Below are positions 36,657 to 45,738 of a stretch of 64,000 nucleotides of DNA, in pieces; within the stretch, counting starts at the first letter, position 1, and each line of letters starts with the position of its first letter. The DNA comes from Poindextera sp036272595 (GTDB lineage: Bacteria > Pseudomonadota > Alphaproteobacteria > Caulobacterales > Caulobacteraceae): contig DATAYM010000002.1 of NCBI GenBank assembly GCA_036272595.1, positions 8,632 through 72,631 of the forward strand, given 5' to 3'. The position numbers and the translations under genes were made by a program. The notes beneath the pieces were generated by a model, which was not told the DNA's origin, did not search any database, and saw only the letters and a list, made by a program, of their open reading frames with translations.

Positions 36657-36731
36657 TTCGAGCCTTCTTCAACGGAGTTTGGCGCATGCTGATCCGACAC
36701 GCGCGCCCGCTCAACCCGCCATCGACGCGCT

Positions 36732-38330
36732 TCAGTTCACCTGGCGGTCGCGGCCTTCCCAATAGGGCTTGCGCAACTCGCGTTTGAGGACCTTGCCGCT
36801 GGCGTTGCGGGGCAGGGTCAGGGCGAAGTCGATGGACTTGGGCGCCTTGTAGCCGGCGATGCGGGTGCGGGTGAAATCCAAGATGGACCTCTCGTCCGCC
36901 GCTTGGTCTGGCTTGAGCACCACGATCGCCTTCACCGCCTCGCCCCATTTGTCGTCCGGCACGGCGATCACCGCGACCTCAGCGACAGCCGGGTGGCCAT
37001 AGACGGCGCTCTCCACCTCAGCTGGATAGATGTTCTCGCCGCCGGAGACGATCATGTCCTTCACCCGGTCCTGGATGTAGACATAGCCGTCCTCGTCCAT
37101 GTAGCCGGCGTCGCCGGAACGGACCCAGCCGTCGGCGGTCATGGTGCTGGCCGTGGCCTCCGGCATGTTCCAGTAGCCGTTCATGCAGGTGTCGGAGCGG
37201 ATCCAGATCTCGCCGCCTTCGCCCGGGGGCAGGGTGCGCCCTTCGGGGTCGCGGATCTCGATTTTCGAACCGGTGATCGCCCGGCCCGCCGAGCGCATGC
37301 GGGTCCCGCCGTCGGGATCGTGATCCTCGGCGGGCAGATAGGTCACCGCTCCGCCAGTCTCGGTCATGCCGTAGAGCTGCACGAAGCCGCATTTGAACAT
37401 CGCCACCGCTTCCCGCAGCAGGTCGAAGGGGATCGGCGAGGCCCCGTAGAGCAGATACTGGATCGAGGAAAAGTCGGTGTTCGCACAGTCGGGATGCTGC
37501 AGCAGCAGCTGGATCGCCGCCGGCACCAGCACCAGCTTGGTGACGTGCTCGGTCTCGATCACCGACAGCACCTCCGCCGGGTCGAACTGGGTCAGGATGA
37601 TCGACTTCGCGCCATTATAGAGCCCGACGACGCCCCAGCCGGTGCCGCTGATGTGGAAGGTCGGCATGGTCACCAGGCTGACGTCGTTGGCGTCCCAGTT
37701 GTTCCAGCTCAGCTGCGGGTCGAACTGGTCGGTCAGCAGGGCGCGGTTGCGATCGTGGGCGTAGAGCGAGACGTGCGACAGCTGCACGCCCTTGGGCAGG
37801 CCGGTAGTGCCGCTGGTGTACATCTGCACGATGGTGTCGTGCGGAGAGCCGATGAAGTTGGTCTCGGCGTCGGACTGGCCGGCGACCCATTCGTCGTAGT
37901 TCAACCAGCCCTCGGCGCGGCCGTCGATGACAATCACCTTGGCCGAGGACTCCAACTCGGGGAGGGCGGTTTTCAAGAGGCCCACGAAGGCTTCGCCGAC
38001 GAAGAAGACCTCGGCCCCGGCGTCTTTCAGGATGTAGGCGATCTCGGGCGGCGCCAAGCGCCAGTTCACCGAGACGATCGCCGCGCCGATCTTGGCGGCG
38101 CCGAACAGGATCTCGAAATAGCGGTCGGAATTCTGGTCGATGACGCCAATGCGATGGCTGGCGCCGGCGCCCAGGGCGGTCAGGCCGTTGGCCACCCGCG
38201 CCGTGCGTTCGTTGAACCGGCGATAGGTCGAGACGCGCTCGCCGTCGACCATTGCGATGGCGTCGGGGCGGGTGCGCGCGTGATGGCGCGGCACGTCGGC
38301 CATCGTCTTGATCTCTGGAATATAGGTCAC
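36732..38330 (-). CDS. AMP-binding fatty-acid-type acyl-CoA ligase
   Basis: A 532-residue ligase with P-loop VQMYTSGTTGLPKGV, LYGMTETGGA, GWVRSGDAGYMDEDGY, DRVKDMIVSGGENIYP and the C-terminal lysine region NASGKVLKREL. This is the long-/medium-chain acyl-CoA synthetase pattern. It precedes the thiolase in the same direction, so the two likely open and close a beta-oxidation cycle whose dehydrogenases and crotonase are encoded at 39995-43105. Confidence 0.88.
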   Translation of the reverse strand: MTYIPEIKTMADVPRHHARTRPDAIAMVDGERVSTYRRFNERTARVANGLTALGAGASHRIGVIDQNSDRYFEILFGAAKIGAAIVSVNWRLAPPEIAYILKDAGAEVFFVGEAFVGLLKTALPELESSAKVIVIDGRAEGWLNYDEWVAGQSDAETNFIGSPHDTIVQMYTSGTTGLPKGVQLSHVSLYAHDRNRALLTDQFDPQLSWNNWDANDVSLVTMPTFHISGTGWGVVGLYNGAKSIILTQFDPAEVLSVIETEHVTKLVLVPAAIQLLLQHPDCANTDFSSIQYLLYGASPIPFDLLREAVAMFKCGFVQLYGMTETGGAVTYLPAEDHDPDGGTRMRSAGRAITGSKIEIRDPEGRTLPPGEGGEIWIRSDTCMNGYWNMPEATASTMTADGWVRSGDAGYMDEDGYVYIQDRVKDMIVSGGENIYPAEVESAVYGHPAVAEVAVIAVPDDKWGEAVKAIVVLKPDQAADERSILDFTRTRIAGYKAPKSIDFALTLPRNASGKVLKRELRKPYWEGRDRQVN

Positions 38331-38385
38331 TGGCGGTTCCCCTGAATCCAGCCTGCCCGTCCCAGGGCCTACTTGGCCGCGATCG

Positions 38386-39078
38386 CTACGTCGCGTTTCT
38401 CACGCCATTGGATCTCCGCGAAGGGATTCTTGACCATAGCACGTCGAGCACCGGGTCTTCGCGGAAGCGGTCTTCGATCAGCCGCGAGCGGCAGATCTGC
38501 TTGCCCTTGCCGATGTGCTTTTCGATGGTGCTCACCGACAGGTTCATGTGCTCGGACATCTCCTTGTAGGAAAGTTCCTCGACCACCCTGAGCACGAAGG
38601 CCTGGCGGCAGCGGGTCGGCAGTTCGTCCAGCAGCTTCTGGCACCCGGCCTCTTCTTCGGAGGCGATGAACTGCTCCTCGGCGGTGACCACAGGGCGGCG
38701 GAAGGCGTCGTCGATCGAGGCGCGGGCGATGTCCGAGTTGCGGAAGCGCTGATTGCGGATGTGGTTCAGCGCCAGGTTGCGCGCGGTGCGGAACAGGAAG
38801 GCGCGCGGCGAATCGATGCCGCCATCGGCTAGCGCCGGCCAGCAGCGAACGAAGGCGTCCTGTACGATGTCTTCCGCATCGCCAGCGCTTCGCATGAAGC
38901 GCATGACGAAGGCCCGCAATGCCGCCGTTTCGCGGCGATAGAGCGCCTCGACCGAGGCCGTGGAGCAGGCGCGGGGCGCTGATTCAGGTTCGCGGGACGG
39001 GGCGGGCGCGAATGCGACCAAGGTCGCAATTGCTGGTGTGGCGGCGCCGCCCTCGTATGACTCCCGACCCTGATACAC
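38386..39078 (-). CDS. ECF/FecI-like sigma factor
   Basis: A ~230-residue sigma-70 family protein with region 2 (VEALYRRETAALRAFVMRFMRSAGDAEDIVQDAFVRCW) and region 4 (LPTRCRQAFVLRVVEELSYKEMSEHMNLSVSTIEKH). The region 4 wording resembles FecI-type factors. The start is a GTG at 39078, but the first ~40 residues look poorly conserved and a later start is possible. FecI genes are normally followed by a FecR anti-sigma gene; here the next gene is the acyl-CoA ligase. Divergent from a TetR gene. Confidence 0.82.
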   Translation of the reverse strand: MYQGRESYEGGAATPAIATLVAFAPAPSREPESAPRACSTASVEALYRRETAALRAFVMRFMRSAGDAEDIVQDAFVRCWPALADGGIDSPRAFLFRTARNLALNHIRNQRFRNSDIARASIDDAFRRPVVTAEEQFIASEEEAGCQKLLDELPTRCRQAFVLRVVEELSYKEMSEHMNLSVSTIEKHIGKGKQICRSRLIEDRFREDPVLDVLWSRIPSRRSNGVRNAT

Positions 39079-39126
39079 GACGCCCCCCGACTCGCTTGCG
39101 GCTGGTGTTCCGTTCCGAAATCACTA

Positions 39127-39164
39127 GACTGACAGTCGAGTCAGTCAGCCGACCGACCAGTCGG
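39127..39164. promoter_or_regulatory. Two inverted repeats, candidate TetR operators
   Basis: GACTGAC (39127-39133) and GTCAGTC (39140-39146) are perfect 7-base arms around 6 bases. Just after, CCGAC (39149-39153) and GTCGG (39160-39164) repeat the same 6-base spacing. A tandem pair of GAC/GTC dyads in the divergent sigma-factor/TetR gap is typical of TetR-family binding sites. Confidence 0.6.
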
Positions 39165-39249
39165 ACGCATCCTGTGTGCGGTTATTGCGGCTGTCAAGCC
39201 TTGTGGGTTAGTTGGACGAGTGGGACGTGGCGTCATCGCCGGTCCGGGG

Positions 39250-39924
39250 ATGGGACGACGGATGAAACGCGATACCGACGCTGATCAGTCAGGGGCGAGC
39301 GCGCCCGGAAAACGCCGAGCATGGCGAGGGGCGATCCAGAACCGGGACGAACAGTTCGAGATGAAGCGGCAGGTGGTGCTGCGCACCGCGGCCCGGATCT
39401 TCAGCCGCCGGGGCTTCCACCAGACCGCGCTCAGCGATATCGCCGAAGAGCTGCACATCGCCAAGCCGACGCTTTACCACTACTTCCGCAGCAAGGATGA
39501 AATCCTGCTGCTGGTGCAGCAGCTGGCCATCGCCCAGATCACCGATGTGGCGATCGACGCCCATCCGGCGGCCGCCACCGGCATGGAGCAGCTCAGGGCC
39601 TTCGTCCGCCGCTACATCGAGATGATCGTCGACGACTTCGGCGCCTGCCTGATCATGACCGGCATCCTGCCGCTGCAGGCCGAGAACCGAAAGCTGATCC
39701 GCCAGGGCAGCAAGGACATCGAATCCATGCTGCGGGAGATCCTGCGCCGCGGCGTCGCCGACGGCTCCATCGCCCCCTGCGATCCCAAGATCACCGCCAT
39801 GTTCTTCTTCGGCGTCACCAATTGGGTTCCCTATTGGTACAGGCCGGACGGTGAGATCGACGTCGATGGGCTGACCGAGCGGGCCCTGGCCTTCCTGATC
39901 AACGGCGTGGGACCAAGGCCGTGA
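39250..39924 (+). CDS. TetR-family transcriptional regulator
   Basis: A ~224-residue repressor. The helix-turn-helix is TAARIFSRRGFHQTALSDIAEELHIAKPTLYHYFRSKDEIL at roughly residues 40-80; the C-terminal domain resembles those of fatty-acid-responsive TetR proteins (GVADGSIAPCDPKI). The start could be 39250 or 39262; ribosome-site evidence is weak. It is paralogous to the TetR at 54552-55187. It heads the acyl-CoA dehydrogenase genes and faces the sigma factor, so acyl-CoA or a related acid is a likely effector. Confidence 0.88.
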   Translation: MGRRMKRDTDADQSGASAPGKRRAWRGAIQNRDEQFEMKRQVVLRTAARIFSRRGFHQTALSDIAEELHIAKPTLYHYFRSKDEILLLVQQLAIAQITDVAIDAHPAAATGMEQLRAFVRRYIEMIVDDFGACLIMTGILPLQAENRKLIRQGSKDIESMLREILRRGVADGSIAPCDPKITAMFFFGVTNWVPYWYRPDGEIDVDGLTERALAFLINGVGPRP

Positions 39925-39994
39925 CCTGAGTTCGCGTGGCGGAGTTTGGGGGCTGGCGGGTCTTTGATCACTCGTCAGGACGCCATGGGACTTC

Positions 39995-41137
39995 ATGATC
40001 CGCTCTCGTCACTACACGCCCGCCCATGAAGATTTCAGGCAGACCGTACGCCGGTTCATGGAGCGCGAATGCGTTCCGCATCGCGACGAATGGCAGAAGG
40101 CGGGCCGCACGCCGCGCGAGCTTTGGCTGCGCGCCGGCAAGGCCGGGCTGCTGTGCACCAAGGTCGACAGCCGGTTCGGCGGCGGCGGCGGTGACCTCTA
40201 TCACGCCCTGATCATCATCGAGGAGCAGACCCGCATCTGCTTCAACGAGCTGACCTTCTACCTGCACAGCGACATCATCGCTCCCTATATCGAACTCTAC
40301 GGCACCGAGGAGCAGCAGGCTCGCTATCTGCCGCGCCTGGCGGCCGGCGAGATGGTGGCGGCCATCGCCATGACCGAGCCCGGCGCCGGCAGCGACCTGC
40401 AGGCCATCCGCACCACGGCGCGGCCGGACGGCAACGGCTACCGGCTGAGCGGCCAGAAGGTGTTCATCAGCAACGGCCAAGTGGCCAACCTGATTTGCGT
40501 CGCCGCCAAGACCGACCCCGACGCTGGCGCGAGAGGGATCAGCCTCTTCCTGCTGGAGACCGACGGGGCGGACGGCTTCGTCCGCGGCAAGAACCTGAAC
40601 AAGATCGGCTGCAAGGCGCAGGATTCTTCCGAGCTCTTCTTCGACGACGTGCGCCTGCCGCCGGAGGCGCTGCTCGGGGGCGCCGAGGGGCAGGGGTTCG
40701 CGCAACTGATGCTGCGCCTGCCGGAGGAGCGGCTGATCATGGCCATGTCGGCGGTGGCCAATATGGAGGAGGCGGTTGAGGAGACCGCCCGCTATGTCGG
40801 CGAGCGCGAGGCGTTCGGCCAGCCGCTGTCGGACTTCCAGAACAGCCGCTTCAAGCTGGCCGAATGCAAGACCAAGGCGAGGCTGGGCCGCGCCTATCTG
40901 GAGCACTCGATCGATAGCTTCATCGATGGCGATTTCGACGCCACTCAAGGGGCGATGATCAAGTGGTGGACCACCCAGCGGCAATATGAGGTGGCCGATG
41001 AGTGCCTGCAGCTGCATGGCGGCTACGGCTATATGTCGGAATACGACATATCCCGCCGGTTCGCCGACTCGCGCCTCGGCCGCATCGCCGGCGGCACCAA
41101 CGAGATCATGAAAGACATCATCGGGCGGACCCTGTGA
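39995..41137 (+). CDS. Acyl-CoA dehydrogenase
   Basis: A 380-residue flavoenzyme. AIAMTEPGAGSDLQ, KVFISNG and the C-terminal LQLHGGYGYMSEYDISR with GGTNEIMKDII are acyl-CoA dehydrogenase signatures. It oxidises an acyl-CoA to the 2-enoyl-CoA with FAD, passing electrons to ETF. It overlaps the next, homologous gene by 4 bases (GTGA). The pair may act on different chain lengths or form a heteromeric enzyme like the steroid FadE pairs; that is speculative. Confidence 0.92.
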   Translation: MIRSRHYTPAHEDFRQTVRRFMERECVPHRDEWQKAGRTPRELWLRAGKAGLLCTKVDSRFGGGGGDLYHALIIIEEQTRICFNELTFYLHSDIIAPYIELYGTEEQQARYLPRLAAGEMVAAIAMTEPGAGSDLQAIRTTARPDGNGYRLSGQKVFISNGQVANLICVAAKTDPDAGARGISLFLLETDGADGFVRGKNLNKIGCKAQDSSELFFDDVRLPPEALLGGAEGQGFAQLMLRLPEERLIMAMSAVANMEEAVEETARYVGEREAFGQPLSDFQNSRFKLAECKTKARLGRAYLEHSIDSFIDGDFDATQGAMIKWWTTQRQYEVADECLQLHGGYGYMSEYDISRRFADSRLGRIAGGTNEIMKDIIGRTL

Positions 41138-42312
41138 GCACGGCCCAGATGATATCCGATCTTCCTTATACGGATGAGCACAACATCTTCCGGGCCTCGG
41201 CGCGGAAGTTCTTCGAGACCGAATGCGCCCCGCAGCAGCCGGCCTGGGAAGAGGCCGGCATGGCGCCGCGGACGATCTGGGCCCGCGCCGGCGAGATGGG
41301 TTTTCTCTGCTCCAGGGTCTCGCCCGACCACGGCGGCGCCGGCGGCGACCTGTTGTTCAGCATCATCCTCTTGGAGGAACAGGTGCGCGCCGGGGCCATC
41401 GCCCCGGTGCTCTCGCTGCACAGCGACGTGGTCGCGCCCTACTTGGCAGCCTATGGCACGGCGGCGCAGAAGCGCGCCTTCCTGCCGCGTATGGTCAGTG
41501 GCGAGACCATCGGCGCCATCGCCATGACCGAGCCTTCGGGCGGCAGCGACCTGCAGGCCATGCTCACCACCGCGCGCCGGGACGGCGACGACTATATCCT
41601 GAACGGCCGCAAGACCTTCATCACCAACGGCCACTCAGCCGACCTGATCATCGTCGCCGCCAAGACCGACCCGGAGGCGCGCGGGAAGGGGATCAGCCTC
41701 TTCCTGGTCGAGGTGGACAAGGTTCAGGGCTTCTCTCGCGGACGGATGCTGAAGAAGCTCGGCCAGCACGCCTCCGACACCGCCGAGCTGGCCTTCGAGG
41801 ATATGCGCGTGCCCGCCTCCTGCCTGCTCGGCGGCGAGGAGGGGCGCGGCTTCCCGCAACTGATGCAGCGGCTGGTTGAGGAGCGGCTGATGACCGCGGT
41901 CGCCTCCATGGCGATGATCGACCGCGCCCTGGCCATGACCATCGACTACGTCAAGGGCCGCAAGGCGTTCGGGCAGCGCATCGCCGATTTCCAGAACACT
42001 CGCTTCAAGCTGGCGGAGGCCAAGACCGAGGCGGCGGTGCTGCGCATCTTCCTGGAGCGCTGCATTGGCGACTTCATGGAGGGCCGGCTGGATGCGCCCA
42101 CCAGCGCCATGCTGAAATACTGGGCCACCGAGCAGCAGTGGGCGATCATCGACGACTGCGTCCAGCTGCACGGCGGCTACGGCTACATCCTCGACTACCC
42201 CATCGCCCGCATGTGGCTGGATGGCCGGGTGACCCGCATCTATGGCGGCGCCAACGAGATCATGAAGGACATCGTCGGCCGCTCGGTCGCCTCGGCGGCG
42301 CGGCATGACTGA
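41134..42312 (+). CDS. Acyl-CoA dehydrogenase (tandem paralogue)
   Basis: A 392-residue protein from the GTG at 41134, which overlaps the previous stop; an ATG at 41149 is the alternative. AMTEPSGGSDLQ, KTFITNGHSADL, LQLHGGYGYILDYPIAR and GGANEIMKDIVG show a full acyl-CoA dehydrogenase. It is closely similar to the preceding protein throughout, so the pair arose by tandem duplication. Overlaps the crotonase gene by 8 bases. Confidence 0.92.
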   Translation: MSTAQMISDLPYTDEHNIFRASARKFFETECAPQQPAWEEAGMAPRTIWARAGEMGFLCSRVSPDHGGAGGDLLFSIILLEEQVRAGAIAPVLSLHSDVVAPYLAAYGTAAQKRAFLPRMVSGETIGAIAMTEPSGGSDLQAMLTTARRDGDDYILNGRKTFITNGHSADLIIVAAKTDPEARGKGISLFLVEVDKVQGFSRGRMLKKLGQHASDTAELAFEDMRVPASCLLGGEEGRGFPQLMQRLVEERLMTAVASMAMIDRALAMTIDYVKGRKAFGQRIADFQNTRFKLAEAKTEAAVLRIFLERCIGDFMEGRLDAPTSAMLKYWATEQQWAIIDDCVQLHGGYGYILDYPIARMWLDGRVTRIYGGANEIMKDIVGRSVASAARHD

Positions 42313-43105
42313 ACCGGCGGCGGATGGGGCTTGCGTCCGGCTTGAGGTCGCCAACGGGCTGGCGAGCGTCATCCTGGATCGGCCGCGCAACGGCAACGCC
42401 ATCGATCTGGCCCTGGCCCGCGACCTCATGACCGCCTTGCACGCCTGCGAGCGCGACCGCTCGGTGCGCGTCGTCGAGCTGCGGGGCGAGGGGCGGCTGT
42501 TCTGCGCCGGCGGCGATCTGGCGGCGATCCGGGCCAACGGCGAAGAGGCGCCGGCCTATGTCAGGAGCCTGCTCGTTCATCTGCACGAGGCGATCTCGGC
42601 CATCGCCCGCATACCGGTTCCCGTGGTCGCGCGCGTCCACGGCGCGGCGGCCGGCGCGGGCCTGGCCCTGGCCGCCAGCTGCGACCTGGTGGTGGCGGCG
42701 CAGTCGTCGCGCTTCCTGATGGCCTATTCAAGGGTCGGGTTGACCCCGGACGGCTCGTCGACCTGGTTCCTGCCGCGGCTGATCGGCGTGCGGCGGGCCC
42801 TGGAGCTGGCGCTGACCAACCGGGAACTCTCCGCCGCCGAGGCGCTGGACTGGGGCCTGGTCAACGAGGTGGTCGCCGACGAGAGGCTGGACGAGCGGAT
42901 GGCCGGGCTGATGGGCGAACTGGTCGCCGGGCCCAGCGACGCCGTCGGCGAGACCAAGCGGCTGCTGCGCGCCTCATTGAGTGAGAGCCTGGAGACCCAG
43001 ATGGTCCACGAGATGCAGGCCATCACCGGCGCCCTCGCCACCCCCGAGGCCCGCGAAGGCCTCGCCGCCTTCCTGGAAAAGAGGCCGCCAAATTTCCGGC
43101 TCTAG
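42305..43105 (+). CDS. Crotonase-family enoyl-CoA isomerase-like protein
   Basis: A 266-residue crotonase-fold protein with the oxyanion-hole motifs FCAGGDL and GAAAGAGLALAASCD. The two glutamates used by enoyl-CoA hydratases align with alanine and tyrosine, while an aspartate in GLTPDGSS sits where PaaG/enoyl-CoA isomerases have their catalytic acid. An isomerase role is therefore more likely than hydration. Last gene of the TetR-dehydrogenase operon. Confidence 0.85.
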   Translation: MTEPAADGACVRLEVANGLASVILDRPRNGNAIDLALARDLMTALHACERDRSVRVVELRGEGRLFCAGGDLAAIRANGEEAPAYVRSLLVHLHEAISAIARIPVPVVARVHGAAAGAGLALAASCDLVVAAQSSRFLMAYSRVGLTPDGSSTWFLPRLIGVRRALELALTNRELSAAEALDWGLVNEVVADERLDERMAGLMGELVAGPSDAVGETKRLLRASLSESLETQMVHEMQAITGALATPEAREGLAAFLEKRPPNFRL

Positions 43106-43362
43106 GTGTTGGCGCGATGGTAAATTCATCGTCCCCCGCTCGAGCGCAGCGACAAGCCGGGCCATGACGGAAAACAAAGAAAGCGCGGCCCCACTATGGC
43201 CAGCGCGCGGCGGACGGGGCGGTGGCGGAGAGGCTGTGGAGAGTCTGGAAGGCGCGCTCCAGATGGACCAGCTCCGCGTCATGGGAGCGAAGCTCACGCC
43301 CTACGGTGAGGGAATGGTCCAGCGGGTGCGCGACAGCCGAGGAGTGCGTCGCCCGACCTGCT
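43106..43362. other. 257-base gap between convergent genes with a dispersed repeat
   Basis: No gene is convincing here. Bases 43160-43174 repeat the 15-mer found at 2159-2173. On the minus strand a frame ending at 43197 reads like a plausible helix (RSHDAELVHLERAFQTLH), but it has no start of its own and continues antisense to nothing conserved. It may be a gene remnant. I see no RNA gene. Confidence 0.4.
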
Positions 43363-44805
43363 CTAGCCGCGCGCCCAGCCGTGTTCGTCGGGTCGGCGCT
43401 GGATCCACGGCTGGGCGGCCTCCAGTTGGCCGGCGAGGCGCAGCAGGACAGCTTCCGCGCCGCGCTTGGCGACGAACTGGACGCCGATAGGCAGACCCTC
43501 GTCGCTCCAGCCCAGCGGCACGGACATGGCGGTCGCGCCGGAGACGTTGAACGGCTGGGTGTTGGGCATGAAGGCATAGAGGGCGTCCGGGTAGGCGTCC
43601 GGATCCACCGCGACGGTGCTGAGCTCGCCCACCGGCGGCGGCAGCCGCCCGAGCGTCGAAATCAGGAGCACGTCGTAGTTCGCCAGGGTGCGGGCGACGA
43701 TGCGCGAAAAATCATAGAGGGTCTGGAAGCAGTCCATGGCCTCGATCGCCGAGATGGCCGCGCCGCGCTGGGCGACGATCCAGGGAACGCTCTCGACCTC
43801 GTCCTCGGTGATCGACCGGCCGCGCTGCTTGCCGATGCGCTCGAACATCAGGGCGGCGCTGGCGCTGACCAGGTCGTTGGCCGCCTCGCGCATGGCGGCG
43901 AAATCGGCCGGAATCGTCGTCTCCTCGACGCCGTGCCCGAGGCTCTCACAGAGGTGGGCGGCGTCGCTCATCGCCCTGGCCACCGGCGCCTCGATCCCCG
44001 GCGCCATCAGGGCGCCGCGCACATAGCCGATGCGCAGCTTGCCGGGATCGCGGCCGACCTCGTTCAGGAACGGCGCCGATGGCGGCTCCAGACCGTAGGG
44101 TTCCTCGGCGACCAGCCGGCAGGAAATGTCCAGCAAAAGCGCGCTGTCGCGCACCGTGCGGGTCACCGCGTGATTCACCGCGAAGCCGTTCCAGGAATCC
44201 CCCAGCGGCGCCGGCGAGACGCGGCCGCGCGAGGGCTTGAGGCCGAAGAGGCCGCAGCAGGAGGCCGGAATGCGGATCGAGCCGCCGCCGTCGCTGGCGT
44301 GAGCCGCCGGCAGCACGCCGGCCGCCACCGCCGAGGCCGCGCCGCCCGACGAGCCGCCGCAGGTCCGCTCGAGGTTCCAGGGGTTCAGCGTCGCGCCGGT
44401 CACGGCTGGCTCGGTGGTCGCCGCCATGCCGAATTCCGGCGTGTTGGTCTTGCCGAACAAGACGAGGCCCGCGGCCCGATAGGCGGCGGTCAGCGCGCTG
44501 TCCACGGCGGCCGGGGCGGCGTTCTGAAAGAGGCGCGAGCCGGAGCCGGTCGGGACGCCCTTCATCCAGACGCCGAGGTCCTTGAGCAGGAAGGGCACGC
44601 CGCGCAGCGGCCCGTCGGGCAGCCCCTCGGCGATCGCCCCCCGCGCCTCATCCTCCAGGACGTTGATGACCGCGTTCAGCGTCCCGTTAACCTGTTCCAG
44701 CCGGTCGAGCGCCGCGTCCAGCACCTCGCTTTCGCTGACCTCCTTGCGCGCCACCAGGTCGGCGAGGCCGATCGCGTCGCGGCTCTGATAGTCCTCGGCG
44801 TTCAT
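43363..44805 (-). CDS. Amidase-signature hydrolase
   Basis: A 480-residue member of the amidase-signature family with Ser-cisSer-Lys catalysis: K75 (FLLKD), the CGGSSGGAAS cis-serine (S152/S153) and nucleophile S176 (GGGSIRIP). It hydrolyses an amide to acid and amine in the cytosol. It is the last gene of a minus-strand run: C45 hydrolase, 141-residue protein, crotonase, amidase. It shares the N-terminal pattern DYQSRDAIGLADLVARKEVS with the amidases at 49033 and 56710, so the three are paralogues. The substrate is unknown. Confidence 0.92.
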   Translation of the reverse strand: MNAEDYQSRDAIGLADLVARKEVSESEVLDAALDRLEQVNGTLNAVINVLEDEARGAIAEGLPDGPLRGVPFLLKDLGVWMKGVPTGSGSRLFQNAAPAAVDSALTAAYRAAGLVLFGKTNTPEFGMAATTEPAVTGATLNPWNLERTCGGSSGGAASAVAAGVLPAAHASDGGGSIRIPASCCGLFGLKPSRGRVSPAPLGDSWNGFAVNHAVTRTVRDSALLLDISCRLVAEEPYGLEPPSAPFLNEVGRDPGKLRIGYVRGALMAPGIEAPVARAMSDAAHLCESLGHGVEETTIPADFAAMREAANDLVSASAALMFERIGKQRGRSITEDEVESVPWIVAQRGAAISAIEAMDCFQTLYDFSRIVARTLANYDVLLISTLGRLPPPVGELSTVAVDPDAYPDALYAFMPNTQPFNVSGATAMSVPLGWSDEGLPIGVQFVAKRGAEAVLLRLAGQLEAAQPWIQRRPDEHGWARG

Positions 44806-44830
44806 CGGAATTCCAGTTCGGAAGGGAGGA

Positions 44831-45715
44831 TCAGGGGGTCTTGGCCCGCCAGGGTTCGTCGCCGACGGCGTAGGTCGAGGCGACGCCCTGGTGGATTCCG
44901 CCCGGATCCACCGGCAGGCCGTGCACCTCCATGCAGTGGCTGTGGGCCAGCTGGTGCATGGCGAAGGCCCCCATCATGGCGGCGTTGCGCCCTTGCGCGT
45001 CCTGGGTGTTGTTGACCGCCTGCTTGGCCAGCTTCAGCGCGAAGGAGGGCCGCAGCGCGATCTGCTGCGCCAGGGCCAGGGTGGCGGCCTCGAGCTCGGC
45101 GCGTGGCACGACGCGGTTGACCATGCCCGCGACGCGCGCCTCTTCGGCGTTGATCTGGGCGCCGGCGAACAGCATCTCCTTGGCCTTGCGCGGACCCAGC
45201 TCCCACGGGTGGGCGAAGAACTCGACGCCGGGGATGCCCATGGCGACGGTGACGTCCTCGAACACCGCGTCGTCGGCGGCGATGATCAGGTCGCTGGGCC
45301 AGCAGAGCAGAAGCCCGCCGGCGACGCAGCGGCCCTGGACGGCGGCGATGGTCGGCTTGGGGATGTTGCGCCAGCGCTCGCAGAAGCCGGTGTAGAGCTC
45401 CTCCTCGCGGGCCATGCGGCCCTCGGCGCCGGCGCGGTGATAGCCCATGGCGCCGGTCACCGGCCGGTAGCGGTCCTGGTTCTGCAGGTGGTCGCGCTCG
45501 CGCAGGTCGTGGCCGGACGAGAAATGCGGGCCGTTGGCGGCGGTGATGATGACCTTGACGTCTTCGGCCTGGGTCGCCTCCTCGTAGGCCTCGTTCAGTT
45601 CATAGAGGAACTGGGTGTTCTGGGCGTTGCGCGCCTCGGGCCGGTTCAGCACCACGCGTGCGATGTGCTCGGCCGGCCGTTCCAGCAGGATGTGGTCCCA
45701 ATCGGCCATGGTCAC
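44831..45715 (-). CDS. Crotonase-family protein without hydratase glutamates
   Basis: A 294-residue crotonase-fold protein, longer than usual by a ~30-residue insertion (RYRPVTGAMGYHRAGAEGR). The SSGHDLRERD and QGRCVAGGLLLCWPSDL segments form the oxyanion hole. Residues aligned with the two hydratase glutamates are leucine and threonine, so simple hydration of enoyl-CoA is unlikely. The reaction is not predictable. Sits between the amidase and the 141-residue protein in one operon. Confidence 0.82.
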   Translation of the reverse strand: MTMADWDHILLERPAEHIARVVLNRPEARNAQNTQFLYELNEAYEEATQAEDVKVIITAANGPHFSSGHDLRERDHLQNQDRYRPVTGAMGYHRAGAEGRMAREEELYTGFCERWRNIPKPTIAAVQGRCVAGGLLLCWPSDLIIAADDAVFEDVTVAMGIPGVEFFAHPWELGPRKAKEMLFAGAQINAEEARVAGMVNRVVPRAELEAATLALAQQIALRPSFALKLAKQAVNNTQDAQGRNAAMMGAFAMHQLAHSHCMEVHGLPVDPGGIHQGVASTYAVGDEPWRAKTP

Positions 45716-45738
45716 GCTCCTTCGATTTCCACAGGTCT

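Noticed and set aside
38369..38437. Tiny minus-strand frame of about 22 codons after the sigma factor, possible start of an anti-sigma gene
   Set aside because: Too short, overlaps the sigma gene end, and nothing like FecR follows before the ligase gene.
43194..43362. Possible short minus-strand coding remnant (RSHDAELVHLERAF)
   Set aside because: No start codon of its own, continues only by reading into the amidase in another frame; kept as a note in the gap entry, not as a gene.
43222..45015. 597-residue open frame antisense to the amidase
   Set aside because: The minus-strand amidase has a complete Ser-Ser-Lys site; the plus frame has no recognisable domain.
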